From positions 930,001 to 994,000 of the forward strand of contig NZ_CP146242.1 of NCBI RefSeq assembly GCF_037039395.1: a DNA stretch of 64,000 nucleotides, given 5' to 3'. How positions within the stretch are numbered: position 1 is the first letter of the stretch; each line of letters begins with the position of its first letter. Shown here in pieces: positions 17,411-26,090 of the stretch. The notes below the pieces were generated by a model. That model had not been told where the DNA came from and searched no databases. It saw nothing but the letters and a program-made list of their open reading frames with translations. The translations under genes were made by a program, and so were the position numbers. This DNA comes from Agrobacterium vitis (GTDB lineage Bacteria > Pseudomonadota > Alphaproteobacteria > Rhizobiales > Rhizobiaceae).

Positions 17411-18183
17411 TCAAGAAATCGTGGTCATGAGCGAAGGGATCTGCTGTTCGAAAAACTTCGAGAACGCAGCAATTCGGGGCGGCAATGCCTGATACGGAGG
17501 ATAATAGAGGGTCAGCCATAGATCGGGTGGCGCCCAGTTGCGCAGGACGTAAACCAAGCGCCCAGTTCGCAAATGCTCGGTGATATGAAAGCCTGGCAGC
17601 ATGGCAATGCCTGCACCATCGACAGCCATATCAGCGAGAACTTCCCCGCTATTGGCACTGAAAACGCGTCCTGCAGAAATCGTAACACTTGTTCCGCCAT
17701 CTGACAGAACCCAGTTCTCGCGTCGACTTTCTCCACTATAGGCCAGACAATCATCGGGCGATGAGCTGATCGGGATTTGACATATCGACAAACCGGCTTC
17801 CCGGTGCGGCCACTAGAATGCGCGGCACGACCCTGATCTTGCGCCAGATGGTGAACTTGTCGGAAGGCTGCGCCGAAATGCGGATCGTCAGATCAAAATC
17901 GTCCTCCATGATGTTGACCAGCCCGTCCGACAGCGAAACCTCAAAACTGATCCTCGGATAAAGCTCTCGAAACCCTGAAGAATTGGGGGAAGAACCGCCT
18001 TTCCGAACCAGGTGGGCGCGCTGATCCGCAGACGGCCCTGATCTACTTTGTTCGTATCGCGAATATCTTTTCGAGCGGTTTCAAGAGTTTCGAGCGCTGG
18101 TTGGATCTGGGCCGCGAAGATTGCACCATCGGTCGTCAGGGAGACCTGCCGCGTGGTGCGGACAAAGAGTTGCAGCGCCGAAG
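17411..18183 (-). pseudogene. LysR family regulator, frameshifted and lacking its HTH
   Basis: Pieces in three frames reconstruct a LysR regulator: LQLFVRTTRQVSLTTDG (end of the HTH domain) and GRLRISAPTWFGKAVLPP; then FEVSLSDGLVNIMEDDFDLTIRIS in another frame; then VLADMAVDGAGIAMLPGF to the C-terminus. At least two frameshifts are needed. The first 50 or so residues, including the recognition helix, are gone: the sequence switches at about 18180 to a plus-strand dioxygenase fragment. Confidence 0.85.
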
Positions 18184-18671
18184 TCGCAATTCGTGGCTTC
18201 GCCGGCGCCAGTTTCAACCTGCATGATACGGCCGCTACGTCCGAACTGCTCAGCTTCATGGGCTACCAAAAGAGCGAACAGCAAGGCGATACCACCCGCT
18301 TCATCATTCCCGGCGGCAATGGCGCCGATACAATTGACCTAAAGGTAATGCCGGGGACGGCTTTTAATCGCCAAGGTGCCGGCTCGGTCCATCACATCGC
18401 CTTTGCAGTCGAAAATCGGCAAAAGCAGCTCGGTGTGCGAAACGCATTGGTGGACACCGGTTACCATGTGACCCCAGTGATTGACCGCGATTACTTCTGG
18501 GCCATCTACTTTCGGACACCAGGCGGCATATTGTTCGAAATCGCCACAAACGAGCCGGGCTTCGACCGGGACGAGGATGGTGCACATCTGGGCGAGATGC
18601 TCAAACTTCCAGCCCAGTATGAGCCCTTTCGCGGGCAGATCGAGGCAGGTCTCACCCCCCTCGCCGCCTAG
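18184..18671 (+). pseudogene. C-terminal half of a MhqO-type ring-cleaving dioxygenase (VOC fold)
   Basis: About 160 residues from RGFAGASFNLHD to GLTPLAA resemble the second half of ring-cleaving dioxygenases of the glyoxalase superfamily: HHIAFAV with metal-ligand His, DRDYFWAIYFRTPGGILFEIAT with the metal-ligand Glu, then DEDGAHLGEMLKLP. The N-terminal half is missing, fused at about 18184 to the truncated LysR gene on the other strand. In intact loci this family is usually next to a LysR or MarR regulator, so one deletion probably removed both 5' ends. Confidence 0.75.
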
Positions 18672-18775
18672 AGCCTCAACACCTCACGAACAGACAAATC
18701 TGCAGCGCGGCGTCCAAGACGTTCCGCATCGCCACAGCGTATCCAAGCACCATCCAATCCGAAGGGAAATCTGTC

Positions 18776-19464
18776 ATGGAAATGTCTTCATCGCACAAAC
18801 CTACCGTTGTGCTCGTCCACGGAGCATGGGCCGACGGCTCTAGCTGGCGCCGTGTCATCAGGTTGCTGCTGGAAAAGGGGATCGATGTCGTCGCGGTGCA
18901 GAATCCGACGACGTCGTCGCGACGCGGCGGGTCCTCGACTCCATCAAGGGGCCGGTCGTACTGGTCGGACATAGCTGGGGTGGGACCGTTATCACCGAAG
19001 CAGGTAACGATCCGAATGTAAGAGCCCTGGTTTACGTCGCTGCCTTCGCCCCGGATGCTGGACAATCAACCGGTGATCAGGTGGGCGCGCATGAAGCCCC
19101 TCCCGGCCTGACTGGCGTGACTGACATCGGCAATGGAAAGCTCATGATGAGTGTCGAAAGCTGGATCAGCAACGTCGCTCAGGATCTTCCGGAAGGCGAG
19201 GCAAGACTTCTCGCCGCTGTGCAGACACCGCTTGGCCTTCCGACGTTCAATGACAAGGTCACCCAAACGGCCTGGTCAGACAGATCCACGTTCTATGTCG
19301 TTTCCACCGAAGATCGCGCGGTGAGCGTTGAGTTGCAACGTGAGCTGGCTATCAAAATGACGGCTAAGACAACGGAGCTTCACGCAAGCCACATGTCGTT
19401 GCTGTCGGCGCCAGCAGCATTGGCGGAGGTCATCTACGGGGCGGTGATGGACGTTTCCATCTAG
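18776..19464 (+). pseudogene. Alpha/beta hydrolase (SalR/EstC-like), frameshifted
   Basis: Starts well: KPTVVLVHGAWADGSSW with the oxyanion strand. The frame is lost near 18905 after VQNP; it resumes in another frame as DDVVATRRVLDS, GPVVLVGHSWGG (nucleophile Ser), RALVYVAAFAPDAG, then the tail ending at VMDVSI. A small deletion of the usual LTSLA-type segment explains both the frame change and the missing residues. All other parts of a 230-residue enzyme are present, so the loss is recent. Confidence 0.85.
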
Positions 19465-19505
19465 GCCATCGAGATCCAATCGTTGCAAAAATCGCAACAG
19501 ATTCC

Positions 19506-19520
19506 CAACTATTATTGCAA
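19506..19520 (+). promoter_or_regulatory. Shared 15-bp motif, copy A (upstream of the YcaC gene)
   Basis: CAACTATTATTGCAA, one of three 15-mers upstream of three island transcription units; 11 positions are invariant, consensus CAAYWATTRTYGCAA. A small inverted repeat GTTGC/GCAAC lies just before it (19482-19498). Operator role is inferred. Confidence 0.4.
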
Positions 19521-19694
19521 TTTCGCACTGTGCGGCGATGGCCTACTTTTGATTTCAGCAGCCAAGGCAACGTGTGGACGAAAACACCGAGGTCGAACCT
19601 GCCACACGAAGCCCTTCACGAGCGCCGCGACAGGATGTCTGGCTGCTCACCAACCTGCCGCATCAGCGGTCCAACAACCAAAAAGGAACTGACA

Positions 19695-20384
19695 ATGTCC
19701 AAGCTCGAAGTCCTGACCCCCGCCAACAGCCAGCTCATTTTCATCGACCAGCAGCCGCAGATGGCGTTCGGCGTGCAGTCGATCGACCGGCAGGTTCTGA
19801 AAAACAATGTCGTTGGCCTGGCCAAGGCCGGAAAGATCTTCAATATTCCGACCACGATTACGACTGTTGAAACACAATCTTTTTCCGGCCACACATTCCC
19901 AGAACTGCTGGCCGTCTTCCCGGAAAACGACATTCTCGAGCGCACCTCGATGAACTCCTGGGATGACCAGAATGTCCGCGATGCGCTCGACCGCAACGCC
20001 GCCCAGGGTCGCAAGAAGATCGTCGTTTCCGGCCTTTGGACGGAAGTCTGCAACACCACCTTCGCATTGTCGGCACTAAACGACCGCCCGGACTTTGAGA
20101 TCTACATGGTCGCGGATGCCTCGGGCGGCACCACCGCAGACGGCCACAAATATGCCATGGACCGCATGGTGCAGGCCGGTATCGTTCCGGTCACCTGGCA
20201 GCAGGTTCTGCTCGAATGGCAGCGCGACTGGGCCCGCAAGGAAACCTATGACGCCGTCACCACGCTGGTGAAGGAGCATTCCGGCGCCTACGGGATGGGC
20301 GTGGACTACGCCTATACCATGGTCCACGGCGCAACCGAGCGCGTCACCCATGGCAAGCGCATCGGCCCGAACCCCGCAAAGTAA
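19695..20384 (+). CDS. YcaC-type isochorismatase-fold hydrolase
   Basis: 229 residues of the cysteine-hydrolase superfamily: FIDQQPQMAFGVQ with the catalytic Asp, ERTSMNSWDD, and VVSGLWTEVC with the nucleophile Cys. Homologues with this text are often annotated YcaC; true substrates are mostly unknown. The ATG at 19695 follows AAAAGGAACT. First intact gene of the plus-strand set with XapX, amidohydrolase, DoxX and MFS. Usual length, no lesions. Confidence 0.92.
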   Translation: MSKLEVLTPANSQLIFIDQQPQMAFGVQSIDRQVLKNNVVGLAKAGKIFNIPTTITTVETQSFSGHTFPELLAVFPENDILERTSMNSWDDQNVRDALDRNAAQGRKKIVVSGLWTEVCNTTFALSALNDRPDFEIYMVADASGGTTADGHKYAMDRMVQAGIVPVTWQQVLLEWQRDWARKETYDAVTTLVKEHSGAYGMGVDYAYTMVHGATERVTHGKRIGPNPAK

Positions 20385-20452
20385 AAGGCGCACGGCCGCT
20401 CCCCTCAGTGAGCTTTGGGGAGCGGTCCGTCCAACCCGAAGAGGAGAACCCC

Positions 20453-20740
20453 ATGAAACTCTATCTAATGTCTCTCGGTGCAGGCCTGCTGGTCGGGATT
20501 GTCTACAGCCTGCTGCAGGTGCGCTCCCCCGCGCCACCAATCATTGCCCTTGTCGGTCTTTTCGGCATTCTACTGGGCGAACAGGTCGTGCCCTTCGCGA
20601 AAATTCTCTGGGCCAAGGAACCGGCAGCCGTCTCCTGGCTGAACCATATCAAGCCGCATATGTTCGGACACCTGCCTACAGGCAAGATCGCTGCCGTAAA
20701 AGCTGCAGATCGACAGCCGTCTCAAGAACAGCAGAGCTAA
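20453..20740 (+). CDS. XapX domain (DUF1427) small membrane protein
   Basis: 95 residues with two hydrophobic segments: KLYLMSLGAGLLVGIVYSLL and IIALVGLFGILLGEQVVPF, as in XapX/DUF1427 proteins, whose function is undefined. A polar C-terminal tail of about 40 residues follows, with HIKPHMFGHLP. Good ribosome site AGAGGAGAACCCC before ATG 20453. It lies 69 bases after the YcaC gene. XapX genes recur beside YcaC and amidohydrolase genes, which suggests a common role. Confidence 0.88.
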   Translation: MKLYLMSLGAGLLVGIVYSLLQVRSPAPPIIALVGLFGILLGEQVVPFAKILWAKEPAAVSWLNHIKPHMFGHLPTGKIAAVKAADRQPSQEQQS

Positions 20741-20820
20741 TTTACGCTGCAGGGAGAGAGGCCGGACCGGTTTTCTCATCCTGGCCCATCCTCCAAATCC
20801 ATATGACCAGGAGCGCCACC

Positions 20821-22698
20821 ATGTTTGCCGATCTCATTCTTCTCAATGGCCGCATCACCACTCTCGACCGCACCAAACCCACCGCCACTGCCGTTGCCAT
20901 CAAGGACGGAATGTTCATGCGGGTGGGCGATGACAAGGAGATTGCCGCCCTTGGCGGGCCGGAGACGAAGATTGTCGATCTCAAGGGCAAGCGCGTCCTA
21001 CCCGGCCTGATCGATAACCACACCCATGTCGTCCGGGGTGGTTTGAACTTCAACATGGAACTGCGCTGGGATGGCGTGCGCAGTCTGGCCGACGCCATGG
21101 ACATACTGAAGCGGCAGGTGGCAATCACACCTGCACCGCAATGGGTGCGCGTCGTTGGGGGCTTTACCGAGCATCAATTCGTCGAAAAGCGCCTGCCCAC
21201 GATTGAAGAGATCAATACGGTTGCGCCGGAGACGCCCGTCTTCCTGCTCCATCTCTATGACCGCGCGCTGCTGAACGGAGCCGCCCTTCGTGCAGTCGGT
21301 TATACGCGAGACACACCGAACCCGCCGGGTGGCGAAATCACGCGCGACGCCCAGGGCAATCCCACCGGCATGCTGCTGGCCAAGCCCAATGCAGGTATTC
21401 TTTATTCGACCTTGGCCAAGGGGCCAAAGCTGCCTTTCGATTACCAGGTCAACTCCACCCGCCATTTCATGCGCGAACTGAACCGTCTTGGCATCACCGG
21501 CGTCATAGATGCGGGCGGCGGCTTCCAGAACTATCCCGACGATTACGAAGTTATCCAGAAACTGGCCGATGAGGGCCAGATGACGGTGCGTCTTGCCTAT
21601 AACCTCTTCACGCAGAAGCCGAAGCAGGAAAAAGAAGACTTCCTCAACTGGACCGCTTCGGTCAAATACAAGCAGGGCACCGATTATTTTCGCCACAACG
21701 GAGCCGGCGAGATGCTGGTGTTTTCCGCCGCCGATTTTGAGGATTTCCGCCAGCCGCGGCCGGAGATGGCACCGGAGATGGAAGGCGAGCTGGAAGAGGT
21801 CGTGCGCGTCCTTGCCGAGAACCGCTGGCCCTGGCGTCTGCACGCGACCTATGACGAGACCATCACCCGAGCGCTTGACGTCTTCGAGAAGGTCAACAGG
21901 GACATTCCGCTGGAGGGGCTGAACTGGTTCTTCGACCATGCAGAAACGATTTCCGAACGCTCCATCGACCGCATTGCCGCGCTCGGCGGCGGCATCGCGA
22001 CCCAGCACCGTATGGCCTATCAGGGGGAGTATTTCGTAGAGCGCTATGGCCATGGCGTGGCGGAAGCCACCCCGCCCATCCGCCGCATGCTGGAGAAAGG
22101 TGTCAATGTTTCTGCCGGAACGGATGCAACACGCGTCGCCTCCTATAATCCGTGGGTGTCACTGTCCTGGATGGTGACCGGCAAGACAGTCGGCGGCATG
22201 CAGCTTTATCCCCGCGCCAATTGCCTGGATCGCGAAACGGCGCTGCGCATGTGGACGGAAAAGGTAACGTGGTTCTCCAACGAAGAGGGCAAGAAAGGCC
22301 GGATCGAGAAGGGACAGTTTGCCGACTTGATCGTCCCGGACAAGGACTTCTTCTCTTGCGCGGAAGACGAAATCTCTTTCCTCACCTCCGAACTGACCAT
22401 GGTTGGCGGCAAGGTCGTCTACGGCGCCGGTGATTTTGCGAAACTCGATGAGAACCCTGTCCCGCCGGCCATGCCGGACTGGTCGCCGGTGCGCAAATTC
22501 GGCGGTTACGCCGCCTGGGGCGAGCCGGACGGCGCTGGACGCCATTCCCTGCGCCGCAAGGCTATCGTTTCCTGCGGCTGCGCCAGTGACTGTAATGTCC
22601 ATGGACACGATCATGCCGGTGCCTGGACCTCGAAGCTCCCAATCAAGGATCTCCAAGGCTTCTTCGGCGCCCTCGGCTGCTCGTGCTGGGCGGTTTGA
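20821..22698 (+). CDS. YtcJ-type metal-dependent amidohydrolase
   Basis: 625 residues. Amidohydrolase signatures: MFADLILLNGRITTLDR at the N-terminus, VLPGLIDNHTHVVRGG with the metal-binding His-x-His, WRLHATYDETI and WFFDHAE in the barrel, and VSAGTDATRVASYNPW near the end with the catalytic Asp. The family hydrolyses C-N bonds of amides or cyclic ureas; substrate unknown. The last 60 residues (CGCASDCNVHGHDHAG) are Cys/His-rich and not part of the usual barrel; they may bind metal. ATG 20821 follows CCAGGAGCGCC. Confidence 0.92.
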   Translation: MFADLILLNGRITTLDRTKPTATAVAIKDGMFMRVGDDKEIAALGGPETKIVDLKGKRVLPGLIDNHTHVVRGGLNFNMELRWDGVRSLADAMDILKRQVAITPAPQWVRVVGGFTEHQFVEKRLPTIEEINTVAPETPVFLLHLYDRALLNGAALRAVGYTRDTPNPPGGEITRDAQGNPTGMLLAKPNAGILYSTLAKGPKLPFDYQVNSTRHFMRELNRLGITGVIDAGGGFQNYPDDYEVIQKLADEGQMTVRLAYNLFTQKPKQEKEDFLNWTASVKYKQGTDYFRHNGAGEMLVFSAADFEDFRQPRPEMAPEMEGELEEVVRVLAENRWPWRLHATYDETITRALDVFEKVNRDIPLEGLNWFFDHAETISERSIDRIAALGGGIATQHRMAYQGEYFVERYGHGVAEATPPIRRMLEKGVNVSAGTDATRVASYNPWVSLSWMVTGKTVGGMQLYPRANCLDRETALRMWTEKVTWFSNEEGKKGRIEKGQFADLIVPDKDFFSCAEDEISFLTSELTMVGGKVVYGAGDFAKLDENPVPPAMPDWSPVRKFGGYAAWGEPDGAGRHSLRRKAIVSCGCASDCNVHGHDHAGAWTSKLPIKDLQGFFGALGCSCWAV

Positions 22699-22797
22699 GT
22701 TTCGCGAGTGTATCGGAAAATCCCGGCGGCAGAGAGTCTCTGCCGCCATGCATTGATTGAGCCCGACCGAACTATTTCATTCAACGCAATAAACTCG

Positions 22798-22812
22798 CAA
22801 TTATTGTTGCAA
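22798..22812 (+). promoter_or_regulatory. Shared 15-bp motif, copy B (upstream of doxX)
   Basis: CAATTATTGTTGCAA, 77 bases before the DoxX ATG and in a 190-bp gap after the amidohydrolase gene, where a new promoter is expected. Matches copies A and C at the invariant positions. Confidence 0.4.
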
Positions 22813-22888
22813 TTGTTGTTCGCCCATCGCGCCCGCACACTCCTCACATCAGAACCCTTCAAGTTTCTCAAGATCAGAGGAAATAGTG

Positions 22889-23329
22889 ATGTCTTCCCCT
22901 ACCCTTTCCAATCGGCATGGCGGTGTTTTCCGGAACTTGCTGACCCGGCCCCCATTGAAGACCCTGGCCCTCGTGGCCCTTTGCGCCGCTTACATTCAGG
23001 GCCCAATCACCAAGATTGCTGATTTTCAGGGTGCGATTGCTGAAATGGAACATTTCGGCCTGACCCCGCCGGCAGCATTTGCAGTGGTGGTCATCCTGTT
23101 CGAACTCACCGCTTCGGCCATGGTCATCACCGGCTACTTCCGCTGGCTGGCCGCGCTCGCCCTTGCGGGCTTCACCCTGCAGGCCACGCTGATTGCCCTG
23201 CGCTTCTGGGAGCTCGCTCCTGGGATGGACCGGATGATGGCGACCAACGCCTTTTTTGAACATCTCGGACTGGCCGGTGCATTCGTGCTCGTTGCCATCT
23301 CCGATCTTGCGAAAGGATCCAAGCCATGA
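22889..23329 (+). CDS. DoxX family membrane protein
   Basis: 146 residues with four hydrophobic segments (PLKTLALVALCAAYIQGP, AFAVVVILFELTASAMVITG, WLAALALAGFTLQATLIAL, HLGLAGAFVLVAISDLA) and the GPITKIADF motif typical of DoxX/SURF4-like proteins. Relatives take part in quinone or thiol redox in the membrane; function here is unknown. A GTG directly before ATG 22889 is an alternative. Its stop overlaps the MFS start (ATGA), so the two are translationally coupled. Confidence 0.9.
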   Translation: MSSPTLSNRHGGVFRNLLTRPPLKTLALVALCAAYIQGPITKIADFQGAIAEMEHFGLTPPAAFAVVVILFELTASAMVITGYFRWLAALALAGFTLQATLIALRFWELAPGMDRMMATNAFFEHLGLAGAFVLVAISDLAKGSKP

Positions 23330-24924
23330 GCGGCGCCAAATCCTCAACAGGCACATTCGCCCCGCTTTATCAGCCGGTTTTCGCGGTGCTCTGGGCGGCA
23401 ACCGTGCTCGGCAATACCGGCAGCTTCATGCGCGATGTCGCAAGCTCATGGCTGATGACCGATCTTTCCGCCTCGCCGGCTGCGGTCGCCATGGTGCAGG
23501 CCGCCGGGACTTTGCCGATCTTTTTGCTCGCCATTCCTGCCGGTGTGCTCACCGATATCCTGGACCGCCGCAAATTCCTGATCGCGGTGCAAGTGCTGCT
23601 AGCCTCTGTCAGTGCGACCTTAATGGTTCTCGCCAATACCGGTTTGCTCTCAGTGAGCGCCCTGATCGGCCTCACTTTCATGGGTGGCATAGGTGCTGCT
23701 TTGATGGGTCCGACCTGGCAGGCCATCGTGCCGGAATTGGTGAAGCGCGAGGATGTGAAAAACGCGGTTGCGCTGAACTCGCTGGGTATCAATATTGCCC
23801 GCTCCATCGGCCCCGCAGCGGGCGGCCTGTTGCTGGCTGCCTTCGGGGCGGGCGTCACCTATGGTGTGGATGTCGCCAGCTACCTTATCGTCATTGCCGC
23901 CCTTGTCTGGTGGCCGCGCGCCAGAAATGCCGATGATGCGCTGGCGGAGGGCTTCCTTGGGGCGTTCCGGGCCGGTCTTCGCTATACCCGCGCCAGCCGT
24001 CCGCTCCATGTGGTGCTGTTGCGCGCCGCCATTTTCTTCGCCTTTGCCAGCGCTGTCTGGGCCCTTCTCCCGCTCGTTGCTCGGCAAATGCTCGGCGGGG
24101 ATGCTGGCTTTTATGGCATCTTGCTCGGTTCGGTCGGTGCCGGTGCCATTGCCGGCGCCCTGGCCATGCCACGCCTTCGCACTCGCTTCGATGCGGATGC
24201 GCTGTTGCTCGGCTCTGCCGTTGTTACCGCACTTGTCATGGGTGCTCTGTCGCTGGCGCCACCGAAGTGGATGGCCATACTCGTCCTTCTCTTTCTCGGA
24301 GGAGCCTGGATTACTGCGCTCACGACGTTGAATGGCGCGGCACAGGCCATCTTGCCAAACTGGGTACGAGGCCGGGGACTTGCCGTCTATCTAACCGTAT
24401 TCAACGGCGCGATGACGGCGGGAAGTCTCGGTTGGGGTGCGTTCGGCGAAGCTGCGGGCGTGCCCGCCACGCTTCTGGTCGGGGCCGTCGGATTGCTGGC
24501 GGCAGGCCTCATCATGCATCGCGTCAAGCTGCCTTCAGGCGATATGGACATGGTGCCATCCAACCATTGGCCGGAACCTCTGGTCGCAGAACCCGTCGCC
24601 CATGATCGCGGTCCCGTATTGATCCTCATCGAGTACCGTGTCGAGAAACATCATCGTACGGCGTTCCTTCACGCCATCGACAAGCTCTCGGAGGAGCGCC
24701 GCCGCGATGGTGCCTATGGATGGGGTGTTACGGAAGATTCCGCCGATCCGGAGAAGATTGTCGAATGGTTCATGGTCGAATCCTGGGCGGAACATCTGCG
24801 ACAGCACAAGCGCGTGTCCAATGCCGATGCCGATATACAGGGCAAGGTGCTTGCCTATCACATTGGTCCGGAAAAGCCGGTCGTACGCCACTTCCTTACG
24901 ATCAGGCGGCCGGGCATGGTCTGA
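23326..24924 (+). CDS. MFS exporter (DUF894/EntS-like) with an extra C-terminal domain
   Basis: 532 residues. About 400 form a 12-helix MFS transporter: FAVLWAATVLGNTGSFMRD, the loop-2 motif GVLTDILDRRKFL, GPTWQAIVPELVKREDV, then six more helices to HRVKLP. Similar proteins export siderophores or drugs. The last 125 residues are soluble: PVLILIEYRVEKHHRTAFL, DPEKIVEWFMVESWAEHLRQH, an antibiotic-biosynthesis-monooxygenase-like ferredoxin fold. This fusion is known in a subset of MFS_3 proteins. The fragment at 14783 is a relic of a related gene. Confidence 0.92.
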   Translation: MSGAKSSTGTFAPLYQPVFAVLWAATVLGNTGSFMRDVASSWLMTDLSASPAAVAMVQAAGTLPIFLLAIPAGVLTDILDRRKFLIAVQVLLASVSATLMVLANTGLLSVSALIGLTFMGGIGAALMGPTWQAIVPELVKREDVKNAVALNSLGINIARSIGPAAGGLLLAAFGAGVTYGVDVASYLIVIAALVWWPRARNADDALAEGFLGAFRAGLRYTRASRPLHVVLLRAAIFFAFASAVWALLPLVARQMLGGDAGFYGILLGSVGAGAIAGALAMPRLRTRFDADALLLGSAVVTALVMGALSLAPPKWMAILVLLFLGGAWITALTTLNGAAQAILPNWVRGRGLAVYLTVFNGAMTAGSLGWGAFGEAAGVPATLLVGAVGLLAAGLIMHRVKLPSGDMDMVPSNHWPEPLVAEPVAHDRGPVLILIEYRVEKHHRTAFLHAIDKLSEERRRDGAYGWGVTEDSADPEKIVEWFMVESWAEHLRQHKRVSNADADIQGKVLAYHIGPEKPVVRHFLTIRRPGMV

Positions 24925-25012
24925 AGCCGTTCCGTCTCGACCACTGAGAGGGCCGAAGACGCGACTTCGGCCCCTGATTATTGCGAAAATGACAATCAAA
25001 TCGGAACCATTC

Positions 25013-25027
25013 CAACAATTGTCGCAA
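25013..25027 (+). promoter_or_regulatory. Shared 15-bp motif, copy C (upstream of the chloroperoxidase-like gene)
   Basis: CAACAATTGTCGCAA, 83 bases before the ATG at 25110 and downstream of the MFS stop. The distance to the start is close to that of copy B. Confidence 0.4.
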
Positions 25028-25109
25028 CGCATTCACTTCGGCATGATCTCCTCATTAGACGAAGACGCCTCGCCTGATGAGATCAAAGACAACTCAAAGG
25101 GCCGCGCTG

Positions 25110-26090
25110 ATGACCTCTGAATTTTTTCCCATGACCCGTCGCAACGTTCTCACCACGACAGCCACGATGGCGGCGGCAAACGCGCTTCTTCCCGTATTTC
25201 CCTCTGCAGCACTTGCTGCTTCAACCACCACATTAACCGACGGAGACAAGACAATGGCATATGTTACCACCAAGGACGGCGTTGACATCTTCTACAAGGA
25301 TTGGGGCCCGAAGGACGCCCAGCCAATCATGTTCCACCACGGCTGGCCGCTGTCCTCTGATGATTGGGATGCTCAGATGCTGTTCTTCCTCTCCAAGGGC
25401 TTCCGCGTCATCGCCCATGACCGCCGCGGCCACGGCCGCTCTGCCCAGGTGTCTGACGGCCACGATATGGACCACTACGCCTCCGACGCCTTCGCCGTGG
25501 TCGAGGCACTCGACCTTAGGAATGTCGTGCACATCGGCCATTCCACCGGTGGTGGCGAGGTGGCCCGCTACGTGGCAAACCATGGTCAACCGTCTGGTCG
25601 CACCGCGAAAGCCGTTCTGGTTTCCGCTGTTCCGCCGATCATGGTGAAGACAGCATCCAATCCGGAAGGTCTGCCGATGGAAGTGTTCGACGGCTTCCGC
25701 TCCGCCCTCGCCGCGAGCCGCGCCCAATTCTTCCGTGACGTTCCGGCAGGCCCCTTCTACGGCTTCAACCGTGATGGCGCGAATGTGCAGGAAGGCGTGA
25801 TCCAGAATTGGTGGCGTCAGGGCATGATGGGCAGCGCCAAGGCCCACTATGATGGCATCAAGGCTTTTTCTGAGACCGATCAGACCGAAGACCTGAAGAC
25901 CATCACGCTGCCGACGCTGGTCCTGCATGGCGAAGACGATCAGATCGTTCCGATTGCCGACTCTGCCCACAAGGCTATCAAGCTTCTGAAGAACGGGACG
26001 CTCAAGACTTATCCCGGCTTCTCGCATGGCATGTTGACCGTCAATGCCGATGTGCTGAACGCCGATCTCCTGGCCTTCATTCAGTCGTGA
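25110..26090 (+). CDS. Tat-exported alpha/beta hydrolase, non-heme chloroperoxidase-like
   Basis: 326 residues. Signal with twin-arginine motif (MTRRNVLTTTATM, hydrophobic stretch, SAALAA) then a haloperoxidase-type hydrolase: TTKDGVDIFYKDWG, FHHGWPLSSDDWD, HDRRGHGRS, nucleophile GHSTGGGE, acid in LHGEDDQIVP and His in GFSHGM. The catalytic triad is complete. Such enzymes are esterases that can make peracids in vitro. The mature region is very like cytoplasmic homologues that begin MAYVTTKDG; a second ATG at that point (25254) could yield a cytosolic form. Confidence 0.9.
   Translation: MTSEFFPMTRRNVLTTTATMAAANALLPVFPSAALAASTTTLTDGDKTMAYVTTKDGVDIFYKDWGPKDAQPIMFHHGWPLSSDDWDAQMLFFLSKGFRVIAHDRRGHGRSAQVSDGHDMDHYASDAFAVVEALDLRNVVHIGHSTGGGEVARYVANHGQPSGRTAKAVLVSAVPPIMVKTASNPEGLPMEVFDGFRSALAASRAQFFRDVPAGPFYGFNRDGANVQEGVIQNWWRQGMMGSAKAHYDGIKAFSETDQTEDLKTITLPTLVLHGEDDQIVPIADSAHKAIKLLKNGTLKTYPGFSHGMLTVNADVLNADLLAFIQS

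Noticed and set aside
20998..22053. 351-codon minus-strand frame inside the amidohydrolase gene
   Set aside because: Antisense shadow; the plus-strand gene has complete catalytic motifs.
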